Part shown: positions 27,364 through 36,974 of the stretch, piece by piece
Numbering within the stretch: position 1 is the first letter of the stretch
Layout: each line of letters starts with the position of its first letter
NCBI RefSeq assembly: GCF_003584105.1
Contig: NZ_QXFO01000010.1
Coordinates: 1-64,000, forward strand
Reading direction: 5' to 3'
DNA from: Flagellimonas taeanensis
GTDB lineage: Bacteria > Bacteroidota > Bacteroidia > Flavobacteriales > Flavobacteriaceae
Length of the DNA stretch: 64,000 nucleotides
Program-made: the position numbers and the translations under genes
The notes under the pieces: model-generated
Told to the model about the DNA's origin: nothing
Databases searched by the model: none
What the model saw: the letters and a program-made list of their open reading frames with translations, nothing else

Positions 27364-29688
27364 ATGGCAAAGACAAGTCAAAAGAAAAAGCAAGGCTACT
27401 TTAAGTTCATAAAATGGTTTTGGATCCTCTTTGGGGCCGGTGTTCTGTCGGTCATACTGATTTTTTTATTGGCGTCATGGGGAGCGTTCGGTGAAATGCC
27501 CACTTTTGAACGTTTGGAAAACCCTGAGACCAATTTGGCCACCGAGTTCATCTCTTCGGATGGAGAGACTTTGGGCAAACTCTATCTAGACGATAATAGG
27601 ACCCCCATTGCCTATGAAAATCTTCCTGAGAATTTGGTAAATGCCCTAGTGGCAACCGAAGATGCCAGATACTATGACCACTCTGGAATTGACGCCAGGG
27701 GAACCTTAAGGGCATTGGTGTTTTTAGGGAGCAAGGGAGGCGCCAGCACCATATCACAGCAGCTGGCTCGACAACTTTTCGTAGGGATTAGGGCGAAAAA
27801 CTGGACCAAGTACACCCAAAAGATCAAAGAATGGGTCATTGCTACCCGTTTGGAACGAAACTATACCAAGGAAGAGATCATTGCCATGTACCTCAACATC
27901 TATGATTTTGGGTACAATGCCGATGGCATACGTTCGGCGGCCCGGATTTATTTTGGAAAAGAACCAGCAGAACTGCGAACAGAGGAATCCGCTGTTTTGG
28001 TGGGGATGCTGAAGAATTCTTCTCTGTATAATCCGATGAGAAGAAAAGAACTGGTCCTCAACAGAAGAAACACTGTTCTAGCCCAGATGGCCAAATATGG
28101 TTATATCACTGAAAAAGAGAAGGATTCCCTTCAGGCATTGGAGATGAAGATCAATTTCAATCCAGAATCCCACCGCGAAGGATTGGCGACCTATTTTAGG
28201 ATGTACATGCAAAAGTTTTTGAACGTTTGGGTGGACCAGAACCCCAAACCCGATGGTGAAAAATGGAACATTTATCTGGATGGCCTGAAGGTATATACCA
28301 CAGTGGACTCCCGTATGCAGCGCAATGCCGAAGAGGCCGTCCAAGAACACATGAAAAACCTACAGGCCGAATTTTTCCACCAGAACACACCCGATAGGAA
28401 CCCCACGGCGCCTTTTCTGGACATAGAAACCTTCGAGATAGACAACATCATGGAACGGGCCATGAAAACCTCACCTAGATGGCGGGCCATGAGCCGCGAA
28501 GGAAAATCCGAAAATGAGATTCGGGCCTCTTTCAAACAAAAGACAGAAATGACTGTTTTTGATTGGAACAGCGATTCGTTCGAAAAGGATACCATAATGA
28601 CGCCGATGGACTCCATTCGGTACTATAAGACCTTCCTGCGGACGGCCATGATGTCTATGGAACCTCAAACAGGACACGTAAAGGCCTGGGTAGGGGGGAT
28701 TGACTACAAACACTTTCAGTACGACAATGTGATCCAAGGGGCCAGACAAGCCGGATCAACTTTTAAGCCCTTTGTATATGCTGCTGCGATAGACCAGCTT
28801 CGCTATTCCCCATGCTACACCCTGCCGGATAACCAGTACTGCATCGAGCCCGGAAAGCATGGAAACCTTGAGGCGTGGTGCCCCAAAAACTCCGATGGCA
28901 AATATTCGGGAGAGAACATGACGCTGAAAAGTGCATTGGCCAACTCCGTGAACACCATTACCGCCCAATTGATTGATCGTGTAGGTCCGGGTTCGGTGGT
29001 GGCCATGGCCAAGAACATGGGACTTAACCGTGATATTTTGGAAGTGCCGGCCATTGCTTTGGGAACCCCTGAGTTCAATGTATATGAAATGGTGGGGGCC
29101 TATGGTACATTTGCCAACCAAGGAGTGTATGTGAAGCCCGTCATGGTCACTCGTATCGAGGACAAAAACGGGACCGTGCTCTACGAATATACCCCAGAGA
29201 CCAAAGATGTGTTGAGCAAGGATGTGGCCTACGCCATGATCAATTTGATGGAAGGCGTAACCCAATACGGATCGGGAGGAAGGTTAAGGCACGCCTATGC
29301 CAAAAACCAGGCCATGTACAAGGAAATCATTACGGGATACCCCTACGAACTTAACAACCCCATAGCAGGAAAAACTGGGACTACCCAAAACCAAAGTGAT
29401 GGTTGGTTTATGGGAATGGTGCCCAATTTGGTAACCGGGGTTTGGGTCGGTGGAGAGGAAAGATCCATCCACTTTTCAAGACTGTTATATGGACAAGGAG
29501 CATCCATGGCATTGCCCATTTGGGCATTGTATATGAAAAAGAACTACGCCAACGAAGAAATTGGTGTCTCCAAGGATGCCTTTGAGGTGCCCGAGGAAAT
29601 GTCCATCAACATAGACTGTAGCAAAGAATCACAAGACAATCAGGACGATTTGGATACAGACGACGACCTGGACGACCTTGATTTCTAA
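27364..29688 (+). CDS. Penicillin-binding protein 1A (bifunctional class A)
   Basis: The 774-residue inner-membrane enzyme polymerises and cross-links peptidoglycan. A membrane helix (about residues 16-38) precedes the glycosyltransferase domain with EDARYYDHSGID (Glu 99) and GASTISQQLARQLF. The transpeptidase domain has STFK (Ser 465), SVN and KTGTT (from Lys 670). The tail is acidic (DDLDTDDDLDDLDF). It ends the ricT-gldH-pbp1A run, followed by a strong terminator. Confidence 0.95.
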   Translation: MAKTSQKKKQGYFKFIKWFWILFGAGVLSVILIFLLASWGAFGEMPTFERLENPETNLATEFISSDGETLGKLYLDDNRTPIAYENLPENLVNALVATEDARYYDHSGIDARGTLRALVFLGSKGGASTISQQLARQLFVGIRAKNWTKYTQKIKEWVIATRLERNYTKEEIIAMYLNIYDFGYNADGIRSAARIYFGKEPAELRTEESAVLVGMLKNSSLYNPMRRKELVLNRRNTVLAQMAKYGYITEKEKDSLQALEMKINFNPESHREGLATYFRMYMQKFLNVWVDQNPKPDGEKWNIYLDGLKVYTTVDSRMQRNAEEAVQEHMKNLQAEFFHQNTPDRNPTAPFLDIETFEIDNIMERAMKTSPRWRAMSREGKSENEIRASFKQKTEMTVFDWNSDSFEKDTIMTPMDSIRYYKTFLRTAMMSMEPQTGHVKAWVGGIDYKHFQYDNVIQGARQAGSTFKPFVYAAAIDQLRYSPCYTLPDNQYCIEPGKHGNLEAWCPKNSDGKYSGENMTLKSALANSVNTITAQLIDRVGPGSVVAMAKNMGLNRDILEVPAIALGTPEFNVYEMVGAYGTFANQGVYVKPVMVTRIEDKNGTVLYEYTPETKDVLSKDVAYAMINLMEGVTQYGSGGRLRHAYAKNQAMYKEIITGYPYELNNPIAGKTGTTQNQSDGWFMGMVPNLVTGVWVGGEERSIHFSRLLYGQGASMALPIWALYMKKNYANEEIGVSKDAFEVPEEMSINIDCSKESQDNQDDLDTDDDLDDLDF

Positions 29689-29713
29689 ATAGGACATCTG
29701 TTCAAAAACTTTT

Positions 29714-29750
29714 GCCCCAAGCAAATTGCAATTTGCTTGGGGCTTTTTTA
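29714..29750 (+). terminator. Rho-independent terminator after pbp1A
   Basis: GCCCCAAGCAAAT and ATTTGCTTGGGGC form a perfect 13-base-pair stem around TGCA, followed by TTTTTTA. Confidence 0.92.
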
Positions 29751-29789
29751 TTAATATCGTAATTTCAAGCAATCCAAAATTCGAATGGA

Positions 29790-30491
29790 ATGATCAAGAA
29801 GACAGTTGCCCATGTGGAGGAAGCCTTGCATGGTGTTGCGGACGGTATGACCTTCATGTTGGGAGGATTTGGCCTTTGTGGCATCCCTGAGAACGCCATA
29901 GCCGAACTGGTCCGGTTAGGGGTAAAGGACATCACCTGCATCTCCAATAATGCCGGGGTGGACGATTTTGGCCTGGGACTACTTTTACAAAAGCGGCAGA
30001 TCAAGAAAATGATATCTTCCTATGTGGGCGAGAACGACGAGTTTGAACGGCAGATGCTGAGCGGTGAGCTGGAGGTGGAACTTACGCCACAGGGCACTTT
30101 GGCGGAGAAATGCCGTGCCGCCCAATCCGGTTTCCCGGCCTTCTATACACCCGCAGGCTTTGGCACCGAAGTGGCCGAAGGCAAGGAGACCCGGGAGTTC
30201 GATGGAAAAATGTATGTGTTGGAACCCGCTTTTAAGGCCGATTTCTCATTCGTGAAGGCCTGGAAGGGTGATGAGGCCGGCAATCTTGTCTTTAAGGGCA
30301 CAGCGCGCAACTTTAACCCCTGTATGTGCGGAGCTGCCACCATCACGGTAGCCGAGGTAGAGGAACTCCTCCCGGCAGGTAGCTTGGACCCCAATGAGAT
30401 CCATATCCCTGGCATATTTGTGCAGCGCATTTTCCAAGGGAAAAACTATGAGAAACGAATTGAACAACGAACTGTTCGACAACGGGGCTAG
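29790..30491 (+). CDS. scoA: 3-oxoacid CoA-transferase, subunit A
   Basis: The 233-residue subunit pairs with the next gene product to move CoA from succinyl-CoA to acetoacetate or a related acid. The opening [19 protein letters not shown] is the family's CoA-binding signature, and [20 protein letters not shown] is typical of subunit A. Subunit B begins 46 bases on. The precise acceptor acid is inferred from family, not seen. Confidence 0.93.
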   Translation: MIKKTVAHVEEALHGVADGMTFMLGGFGLCGIPENAIAELVRLGVKDITCISNNAGVDDFGLGLLLQKRQIKKMISSYVGENDEFERQMLSGELEVELTPQGTLAEKCRAAQSGFPAFYTPAGFGTEVAEGKETREFDGKMYVLEPAFKADFSFVKAWKGDEAGNLVFKGTARNFNPCMCGAATITVAEVEELLPAGSLDPNEIHIPGIFVQRIFQGKNYEKRIEQRTVRQRG

Positions 30492-30537
30492 TGTCCCCTT
30501 AAGGGGACTTTAGGGGTGTTTTACAAAAAGAAGAAAT

Positions 30538-31191
30538 ATGCTAGATAAAAACGGAATAGCAAAGCGAATCGCAAAAGAGGTCCAAGATGGCTACTATGTC
30601 AATTTGGGGATAGGTATTCCCACCTTGGTGGCCAATTTTGTAAGGGACGACATCAGTGTGGAGTTCCAGAGCGAGAACGGCGTACTGGGCATGGGTCCGT
30701 TTCCATATGAGGGCGAAGAGGATGCCGATATCATCAATGCGGGAAAACAGACCATTACCACCCTTCCGGGGGCCTCCTTTTTTGATTCGGCCCTCAGTTT
30801 TGGCATGATCCGCGGCAAGCATGTGCACCTGACCATATTGGGGGCCATGGAAGTGGCGGAGAACGGGGACATTGCCAATTGGAAGATTCCCGGTAAGATG
30901 GTCAAAGGTATGGGAGGTGCAATGGACCTCGTGGCCTCTGCCGAAAACATCATCGTGGCCATGATGCACACCAATAGGGAGGGGGAGTCCAAACTCCTAA
31001 AAAGATGCACGTTGCCCTTGACGGGAGTGGGCTGTGTAAAGAAGATCGTGACCAACCTAGCTGTTTTGGAGGTCGTTCCGGAAGGTTTCAAGCTGTTGGA
31101 AAGAGCCCTTGGAACGAGTGTTGAGGAAATAGTGGCTGCCACCGAAGGAAATCTTATTGTGGAAGGAGAAATCCCCGAAATGAACATTTAA
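30538..31191 (+). CDS. scoB: 3-oxoacid CoA-transferase, subunit B
   Basis: The 217-residue subunit carries the catalytic Glu 46 in QSENGVLGMGP, which forms the CoA thioester. VNLGIGIPTLVANF and MGGAMDLVASAENIIVAM are family hallmarks. Together with scoA it makes a complete transferase of ketone-body or short-chain acid metabolism. Confidence 0.94.
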   Translation: MLDKNGIAKRIAKEVQDGYYVNLGIGIPTLVANFVRDDISVEFQSENGVLGMGPFPYEGEEDADIINAGKQTITTLPGASFFDSALSFGMIRGKHVHLTILGAMEVAENGDIANWKIPGKMVKGMGGAMDLVASAENIIVAMMHTNREGESKLLKRCTLPLTGVGCVKKIVTNLAVLEVVPEGFKLLERALGTSVEEIVAATEGNLIVEGEIPEMNI

Positions 31192-31266
31192 CAATTATCT
31201 TCGGTTTTTTTACAACATATTAAAACCATTACGCAACAATAGTTTTAAATTGCCGTTTATCGGATT

Positions 31267-31274
31267 TATATTTG
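31267..31274 (+). promoter_or_regulatory. Possible -7 element of the 35-codon gene
   Basis: TATATTTG matches TAnnTTTG. A TTG lies 14 bases upstream (31250), a short spacer, so the promoter is uncertain. Confidence 0.35.
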
Positions 31275-31322
31275 GTTATATCGATTTTTTCACCCAAATT
31301 AAACCATTAAAACCAAACAACC

Positions 31323-31430
31323 ATGGCATTCAAAATTACCCACAGAGCAATGGACGAGAATGTCCAAGTCTACAGAAACGATTTTTTTACAGGATTCATG
31401 CTTTTGATCAAAAAGCTTTTTATGCTGTAG
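31323..31430 (+). CDS. Candidate 35-residue protein
   Basis: A short frame encodes MAFKITHRAMDENVQVYRND followed by a hydrophobic, basic tail (MLLIKKLFML). It has an A-rich leader like other genes here, a possible -7 element upstream and a strong terminator 24 bases after its stop. That is the layout of a short, separately transcribed gene. It could equally be a small RNA; no homologue is known to me. Confidence 0.4.
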   Translation: MAFKITHRAMDENVQVYRNDFFTGFMLLIKKLFML

Positions 31431-31454
31431 TTCAGTATCCCCCTGAAAAATTTG

Positions 31455-31482
31455 GAGCCGGACAAACGTCCGGCTCTTTTTA
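31455..31482 (+). terminator. Rho-independent terminator
   Basis: GAGCCGGAC and GTCCGGCTC pair perfectly around AAAC, followed by TTTTTAT. It ends the short transcript from 31323 or, with read-through, scoAB. Confidence 0.88.
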
Positions 31483-31518
31483 TGTCCTATTTTTTGTATT
31501 CCCCAATACCGCTTTCGC

Positions 31519-31830
31519 CTAGACCTTTAGCAAAGTACCCAAGAACAGAGAGTCCCCTTCCACAAGCAGTTTGTGGGCAATCGAATTTTCAAAGGCCGCA
31601 TGGATGAGCAGCGCAATGGCCTGGGCATTCGTCTTGGTCAGGCTATTGGTGCGGTAGACCACATCGCGAATCGTGGAGAAGCTCACATTGCTACGAATCG
31701 CAATATTGGCATAGTCGTTTTTTGAAACATTCCTGCGAAGGATTTCGGATAGCCGTTCACTGATCGGTTTTCCATAATCTTCTGGTGAAAAGATGTCATC
31801 GCTCTTGATGACAAAGCCTGCATTTTTCAT
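31519..31830 (-). CDS. Hypothetical protein, possible helix-turn-helix
   Basis: The ATG at 31830 gives 103 residues with no signal peptide or membrane segment. NDYANIAIRSNVSFSTIRDV reads like a helix-turn-helix, followed by a helical stretch, but no family was recognised. It is transcribed away from the XRE/S24-like regulator gene, suggesting a small regulatory pair. Confidence in function is low. Confidence 0.6.
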   Translation of the reverse strand: MKNAGFVIKSDDIFSPEDYGKPISERLSEILRRNVSKNDYANIAIRSNVSFSTIRDVVYRTNSLTKTNAQAIALLIHAAFENSIAHKLLVEGDSLFLGTLLKV

Positions 31831-31961
31831 TGAGCCCATTCCGAAGGTTTTGTGGTCCGTTAATAAATGTGTTGGGGTCAGATCCTATTTTCTATATTTG
31901 GCTTGTAACCCAATTACAGAAAGTAGTGAAATTGCTGCAGCTATATCATATTGCGTAACAA

Positions 31962-31975
31962 TATTGCACAATATA
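31962..31975. promoter_or_regulatory. Candidate operator (inverted repeat)
   Basis: ATATTG and CAATAT form a perfect inverted repeat with a 2-base spacer, 8 bases before the XRE regulator's start and in the gap between the divergent genes. That is where an autoregulatory repressor would bind. Confidence 0.4.
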
Positions 31976-31983
31976 ATAATTAT

Positions 31984-32688
31984 ATGTACACAATAAAGCA
32001 ATTAAGGCGAAAAAAAGATATCAGTCAATCCCAACTGGCAAAGGAAATAGGTGTCAGCTTGCGTACCATACAGCTGTACGAAAGGAAAGATGCCAACATT
32101 CCCATAAAGAACCTCACCAAGATTGCCGATTTTTTTGATCTCACCATTGCCGAACTCTATCTCCACGAAGTGAACGATATGGGGGAGGCCTATACCAAAA
32201 AGCAGCCCTTTACCAAACATGGGAGTGTGTTCTACCCATTGAGCCACGGAAAATATTTGGTCATGGCACCGCTGGTACTCGTGGAATGGAGCAAAAAATA
32301 CATAGAAAACCTCAAGGAGGACAGCGTAAAGAATCCATTCCAGGCAGGTTTTATTGTCGATTTTTTGAACGAGGAGCCCCATCGGGTTTTTGAGGTGTCC
32401 GGTGATTCGATGAACGACTCCACTATGGATGCTATTCCCAACAGGGCCTTTGTACTGGCACTGGAAACCAAAAAGGAAACCTTGACCAAGAACGATGAAA
32501 ACCTATGGAACCGCTCCTACATTTTGGTCTGTTCGGATAGGATCATCTGCAAGCAACTCATGGGTTACAACAGGCAGACGAATGCATTGCAGTGCCACAA
32601 CCTGAACACATCCCCCGAATATCAGGATTTTGAGGTTTCCATAAATGACGTGCTCCAGGTGTTCCGGGTCATGAAAAAGCAGATTTGA
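31984..32688 (+). CDS. XRE-type regulator with S24/LexA-like C-terminal domain
   Basis: From the ATG at 31984 this encodes 234 residues. Residues 1-58 are an XRE helix-turn-helix (QSQLAKEIGVSLRTIQLYER). The C-terminal half resembles S24-type repressor domains, with VSGDSMND where the nucleophile Ser of self-cleaving repressors sits; the partner Lys was not clearly identified, so cleavage is uncertain. The last 20 bases overlap the convergent vsr gene. Confidence 0.8.
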   Translation: MYTIKQLRRKKDISQSQLAKEIGVSLRTIQLYERKDANIPIKNLTKIADFFDLTIAELYLHEVNDMGEAYTKKQPFTKHGSVFYPLSHGKYLVMAPLVLVEWSKKYIENLKEDSVKNPFQAGFIVDFLNEEPHRVFEVSGDSMNDSTMDAIPNRAFVLALETKKETLTKNDENLWNRSYILVCSDRIICKQLMGYNRQTNALQCHNLNTSPEYQDFEVSINDVLQVFRVMKKQI

Positions 32689-33151
32689 CCTGCTCCAAGT
32701 GGGTGAGCACTTCATCCAAACAACGGTCCAGGTCCTTTTTCACCTCTGTTTCCCAAAAGCGGAACACTTTATAACCCATTTCGTCCAGAGCGTCGTTCAC
32801 CTCCTCATCCCGTTGGATGTTACGCTCTATTTTCGCGATCCAAAACTCTCGATTGGTCTTGATCTTGTCCTTTCGTTCCTCCCAATTGTACCCGTGCCAG
32901 AATTCCCCATCGATAAAGATGACGGTTTTATATTTTTTTAGGGCGATATCCGGCTTTCCTATGAGTTTTTTATAATCAATGCGATACCGATAGCCCGCCT
33001 CCCACAACGCTTTCCGAAAGGCCAATTCCGGCTTGGTGTTCTTGCCGCGTATCTTGCCCATGATCTTGGAACGCTCCGGCGTGGTGTAGAAACCCGATTC
33101 TTCATTGAACCGAGGCACTTTGATACGTTCCTGTTGATATTTTTTGGGCAT
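32669..33151 (-). CDS. vsr: Very-short-patch repair endonuclease (Vsr)
   Basis: The 160-residue protein is a Vsr-type endonuclease, which nicks at T:G mismatches formed by deamination of 5-methylcytosine. RSKIMGKIRGKNTKPELAFR, KPDIALKKYKTVIFIDGEFW (metal-binding Asp residues) and HGYNWEERK are family hallmarks. Vsr genes usually accompany a cytosine methyltransferase; none is in this window. It overlaps the XRE gene's end by 20 bases. Confidence 0.92.
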   Translation of the reverse strand: MPKKYQQERIKVPRFNEESGFYTTPERSKIMGKIRGKNTKPELAFRKALWEAGYRYRIDYKKLIGKPDIALKKYKTVIFIDGEFWHGYNWEERKDKIKTNREFWIAKIERNIQRDEEVNDALDEMGYKVFRFWETEVKKDLDRCLDEVLTHLEQVKSAFS

Positions 33152-33195
33152 AGTACAATTTACAAAGGTTTCAATGAAAAATGGAGAGTTGTTTT

Positions 33196-33285
33196 GTCAT
33201 TCTGAGTGAGCGAAGCGAATGAAGAATCTCCATCATACCTTAATGTTTTGGTTAATCAAGGTCCCTGAGCGTAGTCGAAGGGACC
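33196..33285. repeat. Two dispersed palindromic repeats
   Basis: GTCATTCTGAGTGAGCGAAG (33196-33215, continuing to GAAGAATCTC) is the REP-like type also seen near dprA. At 33260-33285 GGTCCCT and AGGGACC flank GAGCGTAGTCGA, forming a hairpin of the second repeat type. Confidence 0.6.
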
Positions 33286-33313
33286 GGCATCAGCATTCTC
33301 CTTAGGTAATAAA

Positions 33314-33345
33314 AAAACCCAAATTCCATCCGGAATTTGGGTTTT
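33314..33345 (-). terminator. Terminator of sdhCAB
   Basis: AACCCAAATTCC and GGAATTTGGGTT pair around a four-base loop, with T-runs on both strands. It lies 22 bases past the sdhB stop and also serves the opposite direction. Confidence 0.88.
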
Positions 33346-33366
33346 GTAATTTGATATGTTGAACGC

Positions 33367-34113
33367 TTATCCCTTCAAGGAAGCGGATAGGTATTCGCGG
33401 TTCATACGGGCAATGTTGGTCAACGAAATGCCTTTGGGACATTCCACTTCGCAAGCACCGGTATTGGTACAGTTTCCAAAGCCTTCCAAATCCATTTGGC
33501 GCACCATGTTCTGTACGCGTTCCACCGCTTCTACTTGGCCTTGGGGCAACAGGGCGAACTGGGAAACCTTGGCAGAGGTAAAGAGCATGGCGCTGGCATT
33601 CTTGCAAGCGGCCACACAGGCACCACAACCGATACAGGTAGCGGCATCCATGGCCTCGTCCGCAGCATGTTTGTTGACCGGAATGGCATTTGCATCCACA
33701 GTGTTCCCCGAAGTGTTCACGGAAATATAACCGCCAGCCTGTTGGATACGGTCAAAAGCACTTCGGTCCACGATCAAATCTTTGATCACCGGAAATGCTT
33801 TTGCACGGAACGGTTCGATTACAATGGTATCGCCATCGTTGAACTTACGCATGTGCAACTGGCAAGTGGTAACCAATCTGTCTGGACCGTGTGGTTCTCC
33901 ATTAATTTGAAGGGAGCAGGTTCCGCAGATACCTTCCCTACAGTCGTGGTCAAATTCAACGGGCTCCTCTCCTTTGGAAACGAGCTCTTCGTTCAGGATG
34001 TCCAGCATTTCCAAGAAAGACATATCCCCTTCAACACCGTCAAGGGTATAATCCACTATTTTTCCTGCTGAGGATGCGTCTTTCTGACGCCATATTTTTA
34101 AATGTAGCTTCAT
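33367..34113 (-). CDS. sdhB: Succinate dehydrogenase/fumarate reductase iron-sulfur subunit
   Basis: The 248-residue subunit passes electrons from the flavoprotein to quinone through three clusters. The [2Fe-2S] ligands are in [20 protein letters not shown], the [4Fe-4S] ligands in [13 protein letters not shown], and the [3Fe-4S] ligands in [15 protein letters not shown]. It is the last gene of sdhCAB, 7 bases after sdhA. The type matches the Bacteroidota/epsilon succinate:menaquinone enzymes. Confidence 0.96.
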   Translation of the reverse strand: MKLHLKIWRQKDASSAGKIVDYTLDGVEGDMSFLEMLDILNEELVSKGEEPVEFDHDCREGICGTCSLQINGEPHGPDRLVTTCQLHMRKFNDGDTIVIEPFRAKAFPVIKDLIVDRSAFDRIQQAGGYISVNTSGNTVDANAIPVNKHAADEAMDAATCIGCGACVAACKNASAMLFTSAKVSQFALLPQGQVEAVERVQNMVRQMDLEGFGNCTNTGACEVECPKGISLTNIARMNREYLSASLKG

Positions 34114-34120
34114 CGCTTCG

Positions 34121-36124
34121 CTATTTATAACTCCTTGTCTTCAGTTCAATATTCTCATACACCAAATCCTCTTTGTGTAATTTGGCATCCTTGGGCTCGC
34201 CCACGTATTCCCAAGCAGCCACATATTTAAAGTTCTCATCATCACGGAGCGCTTCGCCCTCTTCGGTCTGGTACTCTTCACGGAAGTGTCCTCCACACGA
34301 TTCGTTTCGGTGCAGGGCATCCTTCGCGAAAAGCTCGCCCAATTCCAAGAAATCTGCCACCCTTCCAGCTTTTTCCAACTCTTGGTTTTTGGAATTGATG
34401 CTGCCAGGAACCTTCACATTTTCCCAAAAATCCTTGCGCAGTTCCGCAATCTCCTTGATGGCCTCTTCCAGCCCTTTGGCATTACGGGCCATACCACATT
34501 TGTTCCACATGATTTTGCCCAGTTTTTTGTGATAGTAATCCACGGAATGGATACCTGAACCGGACATCAATTTTTCCATGCGTTCACGGACCTGTTTTTC
34601 AGCCTCGTCAAATGCTTCGGAATCCGTTGGGATTTTACCGGTCCTAATGTCTTTGGAGAGATAGTCTCCGATGGTATAGGGCAGCACAAAATATCCGTCG
34701 GCCAAGCCTTGCATCAGTGCGGAAGCTCCCAAACGGTTGGCCCCGTGATCGCTAAAGTTGGCTTCACCGGCAGCATAACAACCGGGGATGGTGGTCTGTA
34801 GGTTATAATCCACCCAAAGTCCGCCCATGGTATAGTGCACTGCGGGATAGATTTTCATTGGGGTCTTATATGGATTCTCGTCCACGATTTTTTCATACAT
34901 CTGGAAAAGGTTTCCATATTTGGCCTCGATGACTTCCTCTCCCAATTTGATGATGGTGGCCTCATCGGGATCTTTGATACCCGAAGTCATGGCCTTTTCT
35001 TTTCCATACCGTTTGATGGCGGAGGCGAAATCCAAGTACACGGCCTCTCCGGTCTTGTTCACCCCGAATCCGGCATCGCAGCGCTCCTTGGCGGCCCTGG
35101 AGGCCACATCACGAGGCACTAGGTTACCAAAGGCAGGATATCTTCTTTCCAAATAGTAATCACGGTCTTCTTCGGCAATTTGCGTAGGTTTCAATTTTCC
35201 TTCGCGAATGGCAACGGCGTCTTCCATTTTCTTGGGCACCCAAATACGTCCATCGTTACGGAGCGATTCGGACATCAACGTCAACTTGGATTGATGCTCC
35301 CCGGACACCGGGATACAGGTCGGGTGGATTTGTGTGTAACATGGGTTGGCGAAGAAGGCTCCTTTGCGGTGTGCCCTCCAAGCAGCCATCACGTTGCTTC
35401 CCATGGCATTGGTGGAAAGGAAGAACACGTTTCCGTACCCTCCTGTGGCCAATACCACGGCGTGGGCACTGTGCCGTTCAATTTCTCCGGTAACAAGGTC
35501 ACGGGCAATGATTCCCCGGGCCTTTCCGTCTACCAAAACCAAATCCATCATCTCATGACGGGTATAGGATTTGATCTTGCCACGGTTGATCTGTCGGTTC
35601 ATGGCAGAGTAGGCTCCCAACAGCAATTGCTGGCCTGTCTGTCCCTTGGCATAAAAAGTTCTGGAAACCAAAACCCCTCCGAAGGAACGGTTGTCCAAAA
35701 GCCCCCCATATTCGCGGGCAAAAGGGACTCCTTGGGCCACACATTGGTCGATGATGTTTCCGGATACCTCGGCCAAGCGGTAGACGTTGGCCTCACGGGA
35801 ACGGTAATCCCCTCCCTTTATGGTGTCGTAGAAGAGACGATAGTTACTGTCGCCGTCCCCTTGATAGTTTTTTGCTGCATTGATACCTCCTTGCGCTGCA
35901 ATGGAGTGCGCCCTTCGGGGAGAGTCCTGATAGCAGAACGTTTTAACGTTATAGCCCAACTCGGCCAGGGTGGCCGCTGCGGCACCTCCTGCCAATCCTG
36001 TACCCACAACAATGACATCGATGTTCCTTTTGTTGGCAGGGTTTACCAGGTTGATGTCGTTTTTATGTTTGGTCCACTTGTCGGCCAAAGGCCCTGAAGG
36101 AACTTTTGAATCCAATATGCCCAT
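34121..36124 (-). CDS. sdhA: Succinate dehydrogenase/fumarate reductase flavoprotein subunit
   Basis: The 667-residue subunit oxidises succinate to fumarate. The FAD-binding fold opens with [20 protein letters not shown], and the His that holds FAD covalently is in [11 protein letters not shown]. The active-site region includes [11 protein letters not shown] and the C-terminal capping domain is complete. It lies 2 bases behind sdhC and 7 bases before sdhB on the reverse strand. Confidence 0.97.
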   Translation of the reverse strand: MGILDSKVPSGPLADKWTKHKNDINLVNPANKRNIDVIVVGTGLAGGAAAATLAELGYNVKTFCYQDSPRRAHSIAAQGGINAAKNYQGDGDSNYRLFYDTIKGGDYRSREANVYRLAEVSGNIIDQCVAQGVPFAREYGGLLDNRSFGGVLVSRTFYAKGQTGQQLLLGAYSAMNRQINRGKIKSYTRHEMMDLVLVDGKARGIIARDLVTGEIERHSAHAVVLATGGYGNVFFLSTNAMGSNVMAAWRAHRKGAFFANPCYTQIHPTCIPVSGEHQSKLTLMSESLRNDGRIWVPKKMEDAVAIREGKLKPTQIAEEDRDYYLERRYPAFGNLVPRDVASRAAKERCDAGFGVNKTGEAVYLDFASAIKRYGKEKAMTSGIKDPDEATIIKLGEEVIEAKYGNLFQMYEKIVDENPYKTPMKIYPAVHYTMGGLWVDYNLQTTIPGCYAAGEANFSDHGANRLGASALMQGLADGYFVLPYTIGDYLSKDIRTGKIPTDSEAFDEAEKQVRERMEKLMSGSGIHSVDYYHKKLGKIMWNKCGMARNAKGLEEAIKEIAELRKDFWENVKVPGSINSKNQELEKAGRVADFLELGELFAKDALHRNESCGGHFREEYQTEEGEALRDDENFKYVAAWEYVGEPKDAKLHKEDLVYENIELKTRSYK

Positions 36125-36126
36125 AC

Positions 36127-36795
36127 TTAATGTGTTATTGGGTTAAGGTGATGATATAGGGCGATGAATGCAAAGCCCAAGGGAATGACCACCGAGAATA
36201 TTTTAGTGAATGTTTTTACAGCAGGGGTGTACTTGTTGTTCCATCCCATGGTCTGGAAGGAAGAAGCAAAACCGTGCCACAGGTGAAGGCTCAATAAAAC
36301 AAATGCTATAATATAGAGAATCGTTCTCCAGGCCGGGGCAAACTTCTCCACGGTTTCATGGTAGTAACGTGTAGGATCTTCGGGGGACACCTCGATATAC
36401 TTGTAGGCCATCTCGTGCACCCAAAAATCATAGAAATGGAGGGCCAAAAAGGCGAGCACCACCAATCCGGAATAGATCATGTTTCTTGAAACCCAAGGCG
36501 CATTGGCACTGCCCTTGTACTTCACATAACTGCCGCCCCTTGCCTTTTTGTTCTTGATCTCCAAGGCAAAGCCCATGGCAAAGTGCACGATCACCCCAGC
36601 AATCAAAATGGGCTGCAGTACAAATTGGACCAAGGGGTTGTACCCCATAAAGTGCGACCAAGAATTAAAAGTGTCAGGGTCAATGACCGAGGTGATGTTA
36701 ATGGTAAAATGTTGTGTAAGAAAAACAACCAAAAAAAGACCCGAAAGTGCCATTACCACTTTGCGGGCAATTGAAGATTTTATCAATCCACTCAT
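36127..36795 (-). CDS. sdhC: Succinate dehydrogenase cytochrome b subunit
   Basis: The ATG at 36795 ([19 protein letters not shown]) gives 222 residues with five membrane helices, the one-subunit diheme anchor type. Heme-ligand His candidates are in [29 protein letters not shown] and SLHLWHGF. It anchors sdhAB to the membrane and reduces menaquinone. A strong promoter lies just upstream (36813-36843). Confidence 0.93.
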   Translation of the reverse strand: MSGLIKSSIARKVVMALSGLFLVVFLTQHFTINITSVIDPDTFNSWSHFMGYNPLVQFVLQPILIAGVIVHFAMGFALEIKNKKARGGSYVKYKGSANAPWVSRNMIYSGLVVLAFLALHFYDFWVHEMAYKYIEVSPEDPTRYYHETVEKFAPAWRTILYIIAFVLLSLHLWHGFASSFQTMGWNNKYTPAVKTFTKIFSVVIPLGFAFIALYHHLNPITH

Positions 36796-36812
36796 TAGTG
36801 CTGGTTTTGAGA

Positions 36813-36843
36813 CAAATTTACGGCACGATCGAGTTTTTAACAA
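36813..36843 (-). promoter_or_regulatory. Promoter of sdhCAB (TTG-N20-TAAATTTG)
   Basis: On the reverse strand TTG is followed after 20 bases by TAAATTTG, a near-perfect Bacteroidota promoter, 17 bases before the sdhC start. Confidence 0.7.
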
Positions 36844-36903
36844 GCAATAAACAGCACGAAACCTCTTATTTAGAAACGTTTTAAGGAAAGAACGGGTCCA
36901 CAA

Positions 36904-36930
36904 AATCAAAAAAAAGCCCCATAGGGGCTT
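36904..36930 (-). terminator. Terminator of the SIMPL gene
   Basis: On the reverse strand AAGCCCC and GGGGCTT pair around TAT, followed by TTTTTTTT. It lies 45 bases past the stop of the SIMPL-domain gene. Confidence 0.85.
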
Positions 36931-36974
36931 GTTCGATTAAGGGTGAAATAGTTAAAGAGCTCGTGTTCAACCAC

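Noticed and set aside
35180..36097. 305-codon frame opposite sdhA
   Set aside because: Antisense shadow of a highly conserved flavoprotein gene; its translation has no recognisable motif.
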